Assembly (NCBI GenBank): GCA_013697725.1
Contig: JACCWI010000015.1
Span: 1 to 47,320, forward strand
Direction: 5' to 3'
Length of the DNA stretch: 47,320 bases
Source: Tatlockia sp.
GTDB taxonomy: Bacteria > Pseudomonadota > Gammaproteobacteria > Legionellales > Legionellaceae
Position 1 is the first letter of the stretch. Every line of letters begins with the position of its first letter. The notes below the pieces were generated by a model. The model saw only the letters and a program-made list of their open reading frames with translations. It did no database searches and was not told where the DNA came from. The position numbers were made by a program, and so were the translations under genes. Of this stretch, positions 7,902-16,827 are shown in pieces.

Positions 7902-7930
7902 TTTACATAGTTTGCGATTTTTGCTACTAT
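7902..7930 (+). promoter_or_regulatory. Sigma-70 promoter of fis with GC-rich discriminator
   Basis: TTTACA (7902-7907) and TACTAT (7925-7930) are exactly 17 bp apart, followed by TTCGCCC up to the likely start near 7937. A GC-rich stretch between -10 and +1 is characteristic of promoters under stringent (ppGpp/DksA) control, including fis in E. coli. The leader would be about 70 nt. The rest of the 309 bp between iscA and fis is AT-rich and shows no other feature. Confidence 0.6.
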
Positions 7931-8006
7931 TTCGCCCATGATGTTCTTAGAAAGACTGAACGGATTGCTTTTAAGTCATAATTATTTTTAGTTTGTGGAG
8001 AAGAAA

Positions 8007-8291
8007 ATGAATGCAGTTATGCAACAGGTAGAACAATACAACGATGCGCTAGCCCAGCAAGTAGTTGGAGCTGTTAAAGGCTATTTAAATGCAATCGGAT
8101 CAAAAGAAAACAACTTGAATCTTTATCAGTTGATAGTTGAAGAGGTTGAAGCTCCTTTGTTTCGTACAGTAATGGAACTTACTCGTTACAACCAATCAAA
8201 AGCAGCTCGTGTTCTTGGTGTTAGCCGTGGAACTTTGCGCACTAAGCTCAAGCGTTATTTTGATGATGAATTCATTGGTACACGTGGATAA
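8007..8291 (+). CDS. fis: Nucleoid-associated DNA-binding protein Fis
   Basis: This 94-residue protein ends in the Fis helix-turn-helix (YNQSKAARVLGVSRGTLRTK, then LKRYF) preceded by the dimer helices (EEVEAPLFRTVMELTR). Fis bends DNA and regulates rRNA, tRNA and growth-phase genes. I chose the ATG at 8007 because GGAG lies six bases ahead; a GTG at 7995 would add four residues and lacks its own site. In enterobacteria fis follows dusB. Here it stands alone with its own promoter, between the isc-like operon and rnpB. Confidence 0.93.
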   Translation: MNAVMQQVEQYNDALAQQVVGAVKGYLNAIGSKENNLNLYQLIVEEVEAPLFRTVMELTRYNQSKAARVLGVSRGTLRTKLKRYFDDEFIGTRG

Positions 8292-8352
8292 TTGCCACTG
8301 TTCAAAGAATATAATTCTGGTCTTCTATTGGTCACTCTGTTAAGATTAACGT

Positions 8353-8713
8353 GAAGTCGGTCAGGCAATCGCTCTTTGCTAAAACAAAGGGAGGAAAGTC
8401 CGGGCTCCACAGGGCAGGGTGCCAGGTAACTCCTGGGAGGCGTGAGCCTACGGAAAGTGCCACAGAAAATATACCGCTTAGACTTTTAAGTCTAAGTAAG
8501 GGTGAAATGGTGCGGTAAGAGCGCACCGCACGATTGGTAACAGTCGTGGCAGGGAAAACCCCACCCGGAGCAAGACCAAATAGGAATCCATTTTACCTTC
8601 GGGTAATAATGTACGGCCCGTACAGGATTCGGGTAGGTTGCTTGAGGCATATGGTGACGTATGTCCCAGATGAATGGTTGTCCGCGACAGAACCCGGCTT
8701 ATCGACCGACTTC
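8353..8713 (+). ncRNA. rnpB: RNase P RNA (M1), bacterial type A
   Basis: The ends form the P1 helix: GAAGTCGGTC (8353-8362) pairs perfectly with GACCGACTTC (8704-8713). The universal core is present: GAGGAAAGTCCGGGCTCC near 8391 (5' strand of P4) and ACAGAACCCGGCTTATCG near 8689 (3' strand of P4 and following). About 361 nt is normal for gammaproteobacteria. It is the catalytic RNA that removes tRNA 5' leaders, with the RnpA protein. Nine T's at 8714-8722 follow P1 and probably end transcription. A possible -10 (TAAGAT, 8341-8346) lies just upstream, with no good -35. Confidence 0.97.
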
Positions 8714-8855
8714 TTTTTTTTTGCAATTAGCAAGATTTAAGCCTCTTGATTCTAAATGCAACTCGATTTACTATCAGCGCTTTACAATAACCTACTCTTT
8801 GTAAAAAAATGCAGTTCATTCATGAACTTTAAATATTTAACGATTGAGTCTTGCT

Positions 8856-9623
8856 ATGCTGTTATGTCTTGATGTTGGAAATTCCCATATCTATGGGGGT
8901 GTATTTGCCAACGAAGAAATTCTCTTGCGATTTCGTCACACCTCAAAGGCTAGTACTTCTGATGAACTGGGTATTTTTCTTAAATCCGTTTTAAGAGAAA
9001 ATCATTGTTCTCCTGAAGAAATTAAACGAATAGCAATTTGTTCAGTAGTCCCCCAATTAGATTATTCTCTAAGAGCTGCCTGTTTAAAATATTTTTCAGT
9101 AGAACCTTTTTCTTTACAGGCTGGGGTAAAAACGGGTTTAAATATTAAATATCGTAATCCAATTGAAGTAGGCGCTGATCGGATAGCTAATTCGATCGCA
9201 GCTACCCAAGCCTTCGCTGGCAAAAACATTATTGTTATAGATTTTGGAACTGCAACCACATTTTGTGTGATTACAGCGCAAAAAGCTTATTTAGGTGGGG
9301 CAATTTTACCGGGTATACGTTTATCCCTCGATGCGCTTGCCTCTAATACTGCTAAATTACCTTCAGTGGAAATTATTAAAGTTGACCAGGTTGTGGGTCG
9401 TTCTACCATAGAGAGTATTCAATCAGGTGTTTTCTATGGAGTTATTGGAGCTTGTCGCGAATTGATTTCGCGAATAAAAGAAGAGGCTTTTGCGCAGGAA
9501 GATGCAGTTGTTTTGGCGACAGGTGGTTTTGCCTCTTTATTTGATAAACAAGGGATCTTTGATCATCATCTACCCGATTTAGTTCTGCAAGGTATTCGCA
9601 TTGCAGCGGAGCTTAATAGTTAA
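8856..9623 (+). CDS. coaX: Type III pantothenate kinase
   Basis: This 255-residue protein is an ASKHA-fold CoaX, which phosphorylates pantothenate in the first step of coenzyme A synthesis and is unrelated to CoaA. Motifs are LLCLDVGNSH at the N-terminus (Asp6), EVGADRIANSIAA, VIDFGTATTF and GGAILPGI. I chose the ATG at 8856, which aligns with the family start; a TTG at 8844 would add four residues. It lies between rnpB and the dcw cluster, in the same direction. The gap of 234 bp before mraZ, with its own promoter, suggests separate transcription. Confidence 0.94.
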   Translation: MLLCLDVGNSHIYGGVFANEEILLRFRHTSKASTSDELGIFLKSVLRENHCSPEEIKRIAICSVVPQLDYSLRAACLKYFSVEPFSLQAGVKTGLNIKYRNPIEVGADRIANSIAATQAFAGKNIIVIDFGTATTFCVITAQKAYLGGAILPGIRLSLDALASNTAKLPSVEIIKVDQVVGRSTIESIQSGVFYGVIGACRELISRIKEEAFAQEDAVVLATGGFASLFDKQGIFDHHLPDLVLQGIRIAAELNS

Positions 9624-9747
9624 TCAGTTGTATTCCAGCTTTAGACGGCTATGAGTAAAATTCTTACACCATGTAAATTATGAAAACAAAAGTGAACTAA
9701 ATTTATCCTCAGCATCAATTACCGAGCAAATAATTCTGCTCAAAGTG

Positions 9748-9777
9748 TTGACGCTTAGGAATTTATACACCTATAGT
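9748..9777 (+). promoter_or_regulatory. mraZ (Pmra-like) sigma-70 promoter
   Basis: TTGACG (9748-9753) and TATAGT (9772-9777) are separated by 18 bp. The start would fall near 9784, so the GTGG boxes lie at the very beginning of the transcript, where a bound repressor would block it. It drives the mraZ-rsmH-ftsL-ftsI-murE operon. Confidence 0.6.
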
Positions 9778-9785
9778 GTATTAAA

Positions 9786-9820
9786 GTGGTTAAAATAACT
9801 AAAAAGTGGAGAAATGTGGG
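9786..9820 (+). promoter_or_regulatory. MraZ operator: phased GTGG boxes
   Basis: GTGGT (9786-9790), GTGGA (9806-9810) and GTGGG (9816-9820) start exactly 20 and 10 bp apart, placing all of them on one face of the helix. MraZ is known to bind direct TGGG-type repeats spaced by about one helical turn upstream of its own gene and repress the cluster. The slot at 9796 lacks a box, so one unit may be lost. Confidence 0.6.
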
Positions 9821-9857
9821 GCGTGACTAGTTCAGATCTTCCTGCATAAACTAAAAC

Positions 9858-10304
9858 ATGTTTCGTGGAATCAATGCTCTTACAATAGATGGAAAAGGTC
9901 GGCTTACCGTGCCGACGCGCTATCGTGATTCTCTAAGTTCATCTTTAGTTGTAACAATTGATACTGAAGAGACTTGCTTGTTAGTTTATCCTACTCGCCA
10001 ATGGCAAATTATTGAGGATAAATTACAGACTTTACCCAGTTTTAATGCAGCTGCTCGACGAATACAACGTCTATTAATTGGTCATGCGACTGATGTTGAA
10101 TTAGATAGTAATGGGCGAATTCTCCTGCCAACGGTGCTTCGTGAATATGCCAACTTAGACAAACGAGTTGTAATGATTGGCCAGGGTAATAAATTTGAGC
10201 TCTGGGATGAAAATCTTTGGCAAGCTCAACGAGAGGTTTGGTTAAAGGAAGAGGCATCCGAAGAAGGTGGATTGCCTAATGAAATGAAAACGTTTTCTTT
10301 GTAA
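9858..10304 (+). CDS. mraZ: Transcriptional regulator MraZ
   Basis: At 148 residues it has the two AbrB-like half-domains of MraZ, each with a DxxGR-type motif: [14 protein letters not shown] near residues 10-23, and [18 protein letters not shown] near 91-108. MraZ forms a ring-shaped multimer and represses the dcw cluster that it heads. The start ATG gives the family N-terminus [15 protein letters not shown]. There is almost no Shine-Dalgarno sequence ahead of it, which is unusual among its neighbours. rsmH starts 10 bp after its stop. Confidence 0.95.
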   Translation: MFRGINALTIDGKGRLTVPTRYRDSLSSSLVVTIDTEETCLLVYPTRQWQIIEDKLQTLPSFNAAARRIQRLLIGHATDVELDSNGRILLPTVLREYANLDKRVVMIGQGNKFELWDENLWQAQREVWLKEEASEEGGLPNEMKTFSL

Positions 10305-10314
10305 TGGAAATAAA

Positions 10315-11241
10315 ATGATGGGGCATCAATCAGTTTTGCTGCAAGAAGCGATCGAGGGCTTAGCAATTAAAGCCGACGGTACTTATATTGATGGCACCTT
10401 TGGACGTGGCGGTCATAGTCGTGCAATTTTACAACAATTATCTGCAGCGGGTCGCTTGTTAGCGATCGATAAAGATCAAGAAGCCATACATTATGCCCAT
10501 GAGCATTTCGCTAATGAACCGCGTTTTCAAATTTATCAAGGTACTTTCGCAGCCCTTGACGAAATATCTAAAAAAGCGGGCGTATACGGTCAAGTGAATG
10601 GCATTTTACTTGATTTAGGGGTGTCTTCTCCGCAATTGGATAATCCTGAACGTGGGTTTAGTTTTATGCAACAAGGGCCTCTGGATATGCGCATGGATTT
10701 AGAGCAAGCCATGGATGCAGCTGTTTTTGTAAATAAAGCAAAGGCAGAAGAGATGGCTGTAATTTTTAAACAATATGGTGAAGAGCGTTTCGCAATGCGA
10801 ATTGCAAGAGCAATTGTTGCTGCCCGCGATATAGAGCCAATCCAGTCTACAGCAGTACTAGCAGAGATTGTTAAAGAAGCGAATCCTAAGTGGGAAAAGC
10901 ATAAACATCCTGCCACAAGAGTATTTCAAGCAATACGAATTCATGTAAACCAGGAATTAACGGATCTAAGCACCTGTCTTAATGTTGCTCTAACTACTTT
11001 GGCGCCAGGTGGCCGCTTGGCAGTTATCAGTTTTCATTCGCTTGAAGACCGCATCGTCAAACAATTTATGCGGGATCAGGAGTATGGAGAGAGACCCCCA
11101 TTAGGAGTTCCAATTCGTCATTTTGAAATCAAATCTAATTTTAAACGAATTGGTAAGGCAATAAAGGCAAATGAAAATGAGGTTAAAGGTAATGTGAGGT
11201 CACGTAGTGCGGTTTTGCGAATAGGAGAAAAAATAGCATGA
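10315..11241 (+). CDS. rsmH: 16S rRNA m4C1402 methyltransferase RsmH
   Basis: This 308-residue enzyme (also MraW) methylates N4 of cytidine 1402 in 16S rRNA. The S-adenosylmethionine loop [10 protein letters not shown] lies at residues 26-35, [20 protein letters not shown] follows, and [14 protein letters not shown] is in the C-terminal third. Length matches the family. The start is one of two adjacent ATGs. The 3' end overlaps ftsL by 4 bp (ATGA), indicating translational coupling. Confidence 0.96.
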   Translation: MMGHQSVLLQEAIEGLAIKADGTYIDGTFGRGGHSRAILQQLSAAGRLLAIDKDQEAIHYAHEHFANEPRFQIYQGTFAALDEISKKAGVYGQVNGILLDLGVSSPQLDNPERGFSFMQQGPLDMRMDLEQAMDAAVFVNKAKAEEMAVIFKQYGEERFAMRIARAIVAARDIEPIQSTAVLAEIVKEANPKWEKHKHPATRVFQAIRIHVNQELTDLSTCLNVALTTLAPGGRLAVISFHSLEDRIVKQFMRDQEYGERPPLGVPIRHFEIKSNFKRIGKAIKANENEVKGNVRSRSAVLRIGEKIA

Positions 11242-11576
11242 ATGCTGCAGCTAAAGCCATTAACCAAAGCAACTTCTTCACAGGCCAATTATTGGAAATG
11301 CGAATTTCAAAACGGCTCTTTTTTCTAATGTTTCTTTTAGTCTCTATTTTAGTGAGTGCTTTAGCTATTGTTTATACTACCAATGAATATCGGATGAATT
11401 TTACTGAATTACAACGTTTAGAGCAGCAAACTAATCAATTACAATTACAGTGGGGGCAATTGCTCTTAGAGCAGGCGAGCCTTGCAACACCGGCAAGAGT
11501 AGAAGAACTGGCCAAAGAAAAATTGCAAATGAAATTGCCAACTGACAAAGAAATTTTTTTATTACGGACTCAATGA
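11238..11576 (+). CDS. ftsL: Cell division protein FtsL
   Basis: A small bitopic membrane protein (112 residues) with a cytoplasmic tail of about 26 residues, one membrane segment (residues about 28-47, [19 protein letters not shown]) and a periplasmic coiled coil ([20 protein letters not shown]). FtsL joins FtsB and FtsQ at the septum and helps activate FtsW/FtsI. Sequence is poorly conserved in this family; topology, size and position between rsmH and ftsI make the call. It overlaps both neighbours by 4 bp. Confidence 0.92.
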   Translation: MNAAAKAINQSNFFTGQLLEMRISKRLFFLMFLLVSILVSALAIVYTTNEYRMNFTELQRLEQQTNQLQLQWGQLLLEQASLATPARVEELAKEKLQMKLPTDKEIFLLRTQ

Positions 11577-13237
11577 AAACTAAAGGCCATTTGACAAGAT
11601 TAGTAGTCTTGTCGTTTTTTTTCGTCATGATACTGACTGTTCTTTTATGGAGAATGCTAGCTTTAACAGTCCTGGACCGCCAATTTTTACAAGTACAAGG
11701 AAATGCGCGAAGTCTTCGTGTGCTTGAAATTCCCGCTCATCGTGGCATGATAACCGATCGTCTGGGAACTCCATTGGCTGTTTCAACTCCGGTACAAACC
11801 GTTTGGGTAAATCCTAAAACGTTTTCCGCTGATAAATCTAAATTAGTAGAGCTTAGCCAATTATTAGAAACTACAGCGAAAACCTTAATAGACACCATTA
11901 ATCAGGCTAAAAAACGTGAATTTCTCTATTTACATCGCCAATTGCGCCCAGAATTAGCAAAGAAAATTGAAGAACTCAAAATACCAGGAATAAATTTTCA
12001 GCAAGAATTTAAGCGCTTTTATCCTGAAGGTGAAACAGTTGCACCTTTAGTTGGATTCACTAATATCGACGATATTGGTATTGAAGGTTTAGAGCTTGCT
12101 TATCAGGATTGGTTAATGGGAATCCAAGGTAGAAAGCGAGTTCTTAAAGATAGAATGGGACAGATTATTGAAGAGCTTGATGTCCTGAGAGAGCCGCGGC
12201 CTGGACATGATCTGGTTTTAAGCATAGACAGGCACATTCAATATCTAGCTTATCACGAACTGCAAAATACAATGGAAAAATTTGCGGCAAAATCTGGGTC
12301 TGTAGTAGTACTTGATGCTAAAACAGGGGAAATTTTGGCAGCGGCTAATGCGCCCTCGTTTAATCCAAATGCGAGAGGTCGTTATACGCGAGATAGCTAT
12401 CGAAATAGAGCCTTGACTGATACTTTTGAACCGGGTTCAGTGATGAAGGCCTTCACCATTGCCAGCGCTTTAGGTAGTGGTTTATTCAAACCGGAAACTG
12501 TTATCGATACACGGCCAAGCCGCATGCTTGTACATGGGCGTATTGTACGTGACCTTCATAGTTATGGTGTTTTAAGTGTAACGGGTGTTTTACAGCATTC
12601 CTCCAACGTAGGTGTCGCTAAAATGGTTTTAGCAAGCCCGCCTGAGCAATTGATTGGACTACTACAGCGCTTTGGTTTCGGTCAGAGGACAGAAAGTAAT
12701 TATCCAGGAGAAAGTGAGGGTTATATTGTTAATGTCAAAGATGCTAACCCTTTTGTACTTAGTACTTTGAGCTTTGGTTATGGAATGTCAGTGACCGCCT
12801 TGCAACTCGCAAAGGGTTATCTTGTTTTTGCTAATCAAGGACAGTTAATCCCGGTAAGTTTACTTCATAGCGAGTCAAAGCCGGTAGGAGAGCAGGTTTT
12901 GGATAAAAAAACTTCAGATCAAGTATTAGCTATGTTGGAAGCTGTGTTAGGAAATGAAGGAACTGGGCGCTCGGCGCGAGTTCCTGGCTATCGTGTAGCC
13001 GGAAAAACAGGTACTTCACAAATCGCTGGTAAAAATGGCTATGAAAAAAATCGCCATATTGCCAGTTTTGTTGGGATTGCACCTGTGTCAGATCCTCGTC
13101 TGGTCATTGCTGTTGTTATTCATGAACCCACTAAAAATGGCTATTATGCTGCTTCTGTTGCAGCTCCACTTTTCTCCCAAATAATGTCTGGTGCTTTACG
13201 CATCCTTGATGTGCCACCAGATCAAGCAATCGGCTGA
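11573..13237 (+). CDS. ftsI: Septal peptidoglycan transpeptidase FtsI (PBP3)
   Basis: This 554-residue class B penicillin-binding protein cross-links septal peptidoglycan. It has a short cytoplasmic tail, a membrane anchor (residues about 9-29), a pedestal domain with AHRGMITDRLGTPLAVS, and a transpeptidase domain. The active-site motifs are complete: SxxK at Ser289-Val-Met-Lys292, SxN at Ser343-Ser-Asn345, and KTGT at 478-481. Size matches E. coli FtsI. The ATG overlaps the ftsL stop, and murE follows after 7 bp. Confidence 0.96.
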   Translation: MKTKGHLTRLVVLSFFFVMILTVLLWRMLALTVLDRQFLQVQGNARSLRVLEIPAHRGMITDRLGTPLAVSTPVQTVWVNPKTFSADKSKLVELSQLLETTAKTLIDTINQAKKREFLYLHRQLRPELAKKIEELKIPGINFQQEFKRFYPEGETVAPLVGFTNIDDIGIEGLELAYQDWLMGIQGRKRVLKDRMGQIIEELDVLREPRPGHDLVLSIDRHIQYLAYHELQNTMEKFAAKSGSVVVLDAKTGEILAAANAPSFNPNARGRYTRDSYRNRALTDTFEPGSVMKAFTIASALGSGLFKPETVIDTRPSRMLVHGRIVRDLHSYGVLSVTGVLQHSSNVGVAKMVLASPPEQLIGLLQRFGFGQRTESNYPGESEGYIVNVKDANPFVLSTLSFGYGMSVTALQLAKGYLVFANQGQLIPVSLLHSESKPVGEQVLDKKTSDQVLAMLEAVLGNEGTGRSARVPGYRVAGKTGTSQIAGKNGYEKNRHIASFVGIAPVSDPRLVIAVVIHEPTKNGYYAASVAAPLFSQIMSGALRILDVPPDQAIG

Positions 13238-13244
13238 GGTTAAA

Positions 13245-14699
13245 ATGAACTTAACTGAACTTCTAAACCCTTGGATTAATTCTGAATTGGTAGATTGTCA
13301 GATTTCAGGGTTACATAATGATAGTCGGCATCTAAAACCTGGTTTTTTATTTTTTGCGTATCCAGGAGTTGTTACAGATGGTCGTTTATTTCTTAGTCAG
13401 GCATTAAATGCTGGTGCGAAAGCTATTGTTTATGAACCGGAGAATTGGCCTTCTGGTTGTCAATTACCAAATAATATACCTTCCTTTGCCTTACCAGGTC
13501 TTAGAACTAAAATTGCAGCAATTGCCAGTCGATTTTATGGCGAGCCTAGCAAGAAACTTGCTGTTACTGGCGTAACAGGTACTAATGGCAAAACAACAAT
13601 TGCTTACCAACTTGCGCAAGCGCATAACTTGTTAGGGCAGAGTTCAGCCTATATTGGTACGATTGGTGAAGGAGAAGTAAATTCTTTACAAACTTTAGCC
13701 AATACAACCCCGGATGCGCTTTGTTTACAAGCATTACTTCATCATTATGAGCAACAGGAAATTAAACAGGTTTGTATGGAGGTTTCCTCTCATGCTTTAT
13801 GTCAGCATCGAGTCGATTGTATTGATTTTCACCAAGCTATTTTTAGTAATTTAAGCCATGATCATTTAGATTATCATCAAACCATGAAGGCTTATGCTGC
13901 AGCAAAAGCTCGTTTATTTGCTAATCCACAGCTTAAGTGGGCTATTGTAAACAAAGATGATAACTATAGTGATTTGATCTGCAAAGCTTCGCAAGCGGCA
14001 GAAATGCTTAGTTATGGAATTAAAGAAGGTGCTGCGGTTCGAGCTTTGAATTGGGATCTTAGTCTCGCGGGAACTCAACTGGAATTAGATTCACCCTGGG
14101 GGAGACATCAACTATTAATTAATGCTCTAGGGTTCTTTAACATTTATAATGCATTGGCTGTATTTTCGTCTCTTTTAGCCTCAGGCTATTCTGTGAATAA
14201 AGTTCTGCCTATAATGGCAGAACTTAAAGCAGCGCCTGGGCGCATGGAGATTATAAGCAAAGAACCCTATGCAATCGTTGATTTTGCACATACTCCCGAT
14301 GCCTTGGAAAATGTTTTATCCACTCTGGTAAAAGTGAAAAAAGGGCGTCTCTTAGTTGTTTTTGGCTGTGGTGGTGATAGAGACAGAACAAAAAGACCCG
14401 TGATGGGAAACATCGCGAGCCAATATGCTGATCTGGCAATTATCACCAGTGATAATCCACGTTCTGAAAATCCCTTGACTATTATTAAAGAAATTGAGGC
14501 GGGTATTGGTTCAAAAAAGAATTTTTATAAAATTTCAGATCGCGAAGAGGCCATTTCAAAGGCTCTTAGTCTGGCAGATAAAAACGATATCGTTTTGATT
14601 GCTGGAAAAGGCCATGAAAATTATCAACAGATTGGCGCCATTAAACATGAATTTTCTGATCAGGCAGTAATTCGTAAACTAATGAAAGAAAGTATTTAA
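13245..14699 (+). CDS. murE: UDP-MurNAc-Ala-Glu:meso-diaminopimelate ligase MurE
   Basis: This 484-residue Mur ligase adds the third amino acid of the peptidoglycan stem. The ATP loop VTGVTGTNGKTT has GTNGKTT at residues 112-118. DNPR at 403-406 is the motif that recognises meso-diaminopimelate rather than lysine, so the wall is of the usual Gram-negative type. I chose the ATG at 13245 with GAGG five bases ahead, giving the expected N-terminus (MNLTELL); a longer start inside ftsI is not needed. It is the last dcw gene here: murF and mraY do not follow, and the next gene is on the other strand. Confidence 0.96.
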   Translation: MNLTELLNPWINSELVDCQISGLHNDSRHLKPGFLFFAYPGVVTDGRLFLSQALNAGAKAIVYEPENWPSGCQLPNNIPSFALPGLRTKIAAIASRFYGEPSKKLAVTGVTGTNGKTTIAYQLAQAHNLLGQSSAYIGTIGEGEVNSLQTLANTTPDALCLQALLHHYEQQEIKQVCMEVSSHALCQHRVDCIDFHQAIFSNLSHDHLDYHQTMKAYAAAKARLFANPQLKWAIVNKDDNYSDLICKASQAAEMLSYGIKEGAAVRALNWDLSLAGTQLELDSPWGRHQLLINALGFFNIYNALAVFSSLLASGYSVNKVLPIMAELKAAPGRMEIISKEPYAIVDFAHTPDALENVLSTLVKVKKGRLLVVFGCGGDRDRTKRPVMGNIASQYADLAIITSDNPRSENPLTIIKEIEAGIGSKKNFYKISDREEAISKALSLADKNDIVLIAGKGHENYQQIGAIKHEFSDQAVIRKLMKESI

Positions 14700-14833
14700 A
14701 GCATTATTGACTTAAAAAGATTTAATCGATTGCTCTGCTGAAATTATGCCACCGCTTAGAATCTCTCGTCTTTGCTTGAGATTACGAAGTTATGAGCGAT
14801 AACAATTTCAAAAAAATAGGGGGTTAATAAATT

Positions 14834-15907
14834 TTAATCCTCTACTCCTAAAATTTTTTTAGTCTGTTTCGAACTGGATTGAATTGAATAATTGCAGAAA
14901 TCATGACGGTTTTGATGAGCAAGACGCAGACTTTTAAAGCTGAGCTCCAGGTTCGTTGCTGATTTTAATAATTGTGTTTCAGTGAAAGGATTATACAAGG
15001 ACAAAACCAAATCTTGCCATCCTGAACTCAGTGAAACTGAGGGTTCTTTTATCAAGGGAAATTCTCTAGCAGGTGGCTTAAGATTAAGGTGGCGATGGAG
15101 GGTTTCGCTTATCATTGCCACTGCGGTGAATTTTGCTTCGACACTATGACCGGCGATATGAGGGGTACAGATTGTTGCCCACTCTACAATTTTTTTATTA
15201 ATTGATGGTTCATTTGAATAGACATCCGTACAATAAATTAGCTTATTATTTTGATTCAATATTAGATCTTCATTCACGATATCACCCCGCGAGGCGTTAA
15301 TCATTACCGCGCCAGGTTTAAGCCTGTTTAATAAAATTTTATCGATTAGGTTCCTGCTTGGAAAGGGAGGGTTATCATGTAAACTGGGATGCAAGCAAAT
15401 TAAATCGCAATCTATTAAATCTTCAATTGGGCTATTTAAAAAATTTATATCGCTTTCAGCCTTAAGTGGATCGTTATAAAGCACGTTCATACCTATGGCC
15501 TTTAAACGTTTAGCCACTTTTAGTCCGACTTCACCTAAACCAATTACCCCAGCTTTTACACAGGAAATGTTTTTATAAGTTTGTAAATAGGCAAGGGTAG
15601 CAATTACATAATCAGCCACAGCTCTTGCATTTGAGCCTTTTGCATCAATCAACTTAATGGCATTAGCTTTTAAATAATCCTCATCAATATGATCACTACC
15701 ACTACTTGCTGTGGCTATGAAACGCAAGGTTTGGCTGTGCTGGCCTAATAAGGCCTGATTAACTTTTAATGAAGCTCGGCAAAGCAAAATTTCTTGCCCT
15801 GCTAGACGAGAAACTAGTTCAGGAATATTTTGATAGAGGCTAAGTTTGAAGGGCTTGGGGAAAGCATGTAACAGCCCAGGAAGGCTTGCATCAGCAAGAA
15901 TTTTCAT
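14834..15907 (-). CDS. pdxB: Erythronate-4-phosphate dehydrogenase
   Basis: This 357-residue D-2-hydroxyacid dehydrogenase family enzyme catalyses the second step of the DXP-dependent pyridoxal phosphate pathway. The PdxB-type SNARAVADYV motif, the Rossmann GVIGLGEVGLK loop, INASRGDIVNEDL with the catalytic Arg, and PHIAGHSVEAK with the catalytic His are all visible. The family's C-terminal dimerisation domain is present, so it is not simply SerA or a generic dehydrogenase. The product feeds PLP enzymes such as IscS. It lies 17 bp after the metalloprotease gene in the same direction, probably co-transcribed. Confidence 0.93.
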   Translation of the reverse strand: MKILADASLPGLLHAFPKPFKLSLYQNIPELVSRLAGQEILLCRASLKVNQALLGQHSQTLRFIATASSGSDHIDEDYLKANAIKLIDAKGSNARAVADYVIATLAYLQTYKNISCVKAGVIGLGEVGLKVAKRLKAIGMNVLYNDPLKAESDINFLNSPIEDLIDCDLICLHPSLHDNPPFPSRNLIDKILLNRLKPGAVMINASRGDIVNEDLILNQNNKLIYCTDVYSNEPSINKKIVEWATICTPHIAGHSVEAKFTAVAMISETLHRHLNLKPPAREFPLIKEPSVSLSSGWQDLVLSLYNPFTETQLLKSATNLELSFKSLRLAHQNRHDFCNYSIQSSSKQTKKILGVED

Positions 15908-15924
15908 AAACAGCCCTTAACCAA

Positions 15925-16584
15925 TTAAAGATTAAAAAGGGAATAAAGTCCGTTTAAAGACCAGGAAATTGGTGGCTGTATTAGCCAACCTAATACCCCA
16001 GTGAACATTAGAAATAAAAGAATAAAAAAACCATAAGGTTCAATCTTCTGAAAATGCATAGCTTGTCGAATGGGTAAAATGCTTGCAACTATTCGGCTAC
16101 CATCCAGAGGAGGGATAGGAAGTAGATTAAGATAAGCAAGTAAAAGATTGATGATTACGCCAGCTTGCCCCGAAAGCACCATAAATAATGCAAAATATGA
16201 GGTTGAAGGATTAAGCATCGTGCCAAGTTTAAGACAAATTACCCATAAAAAAGCCATTATTAAATTTGATACGGGTCCTGCTGCGGTTGCTAAGGCTAAG
16301 TCACGTCGTGGTTTGGCAAATTGTGAGGCATTGATTGGAACTGGCTTTGCCCACCCAAAGACAAAATTAAAATGACTTAATAGAAGAATGCTAATCGGGA
16401 CTATGATCGTTCCAATAAGATCAATATGTTTAATTGGGTTAAAGCTTAAACGGCCAAGCATTTTAGCGGTAGTGTCGCCCAACCGAGAAGCCATCCATGC
16501 ATGTGCTGCTTCATGAATCGTGATTGCAAATAAAACTGGCAATACCCATACGGCAATTTTTTGGATTGAGGATAATTCAAGCAT
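15925..16584 (-). CDS. Site-2 protease-type membrane metalloprotease (M50)
   Basis: This 219-residue protein has about five or six membrane segments. The zinc motif HEAAH is at residues 24-28, and the third ligand lies in NLLPIPPLDGSRI, the family's N-P-x-D-G-like motif. There is no PDZ domain, unlike RseP, so it belongs to the short group of uncharacterised M50 proteases found in many bacteria. The substrate is unknown. It is upstream of pdxB on the minus strand, with 17 bp between them, but no functional link is evident. Confidence 0.88.
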   Translation of the reverse strand: MLELSSIQKIAVWVLPVLFAITIHEAAHAWMASRLGDTTAKMLGRLSFNPIKHIDLIGTIIVPISILLLSHFNFVFGWAKPVPINASQFAKPRRDLALATAAGPVSNLIMAFLWVICLKLGTMLNPSTSYFALFMVLSGQAGVIINLLLAYLNLLPIPPLDGSRIVASILPIRQAMHFQKIEPYGFFILLFLMFTGVLGWLIQPPISWSLNGLYSLFNL

Positions 16585-16749
16585 GAAGGTTAACTAGTTG
16601 AGAAAAGATCGGTCATTCTAACGGATTGTGGTGTCTAACCTCAAGTATGCTTGAGCCTCTATAAGTGCCTAAGCCTATTTTGAGGATCACTGTAGTAGAA
16701 AGGTTGTAGTCTTCAGATTGCTAGAATTTAATGATTAGGTCTTATATAC

Positions 16750-16777
16750 TTGCCCAGTTTTTAACAGATTATAAAAT
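16750..16777 (+). promoter_or_regulatory. Possible promoter for the lipid-linked sugar gene cluster
   Basis: TTGCCC (16750-16755) and TAAAAT (16772-16777) are 16 bp apart, putting a start near 16784, some 44 bases before the first gene. The match is moderate. It lies in a 243-bp gap between divergent genes that otherwise holds only a small CTCAAG-TATG-CTTGAG hairpin near 16640. Confidence 0.3.
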
Positions 16778-16827
16778 CGGATTGTAAATCTGCTTTCTAA
16801 ACAGCTCTCTTTTTAGGCGATGGCATT

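Noticed and set aside
8332..8740. Several ORFs on both strands over the RNase P RNA
   Set aside because: They lie on the structured rnpB gene, whose conserved core and P1 helix explain the sequence.
16630..16660. CTCAAG-TATG-CTTGAG hairpin as a terminator
   Set aside because: It lies between divergent genes, has a 6-bp stem and no T-tract, so termination has no obvious purpose here.
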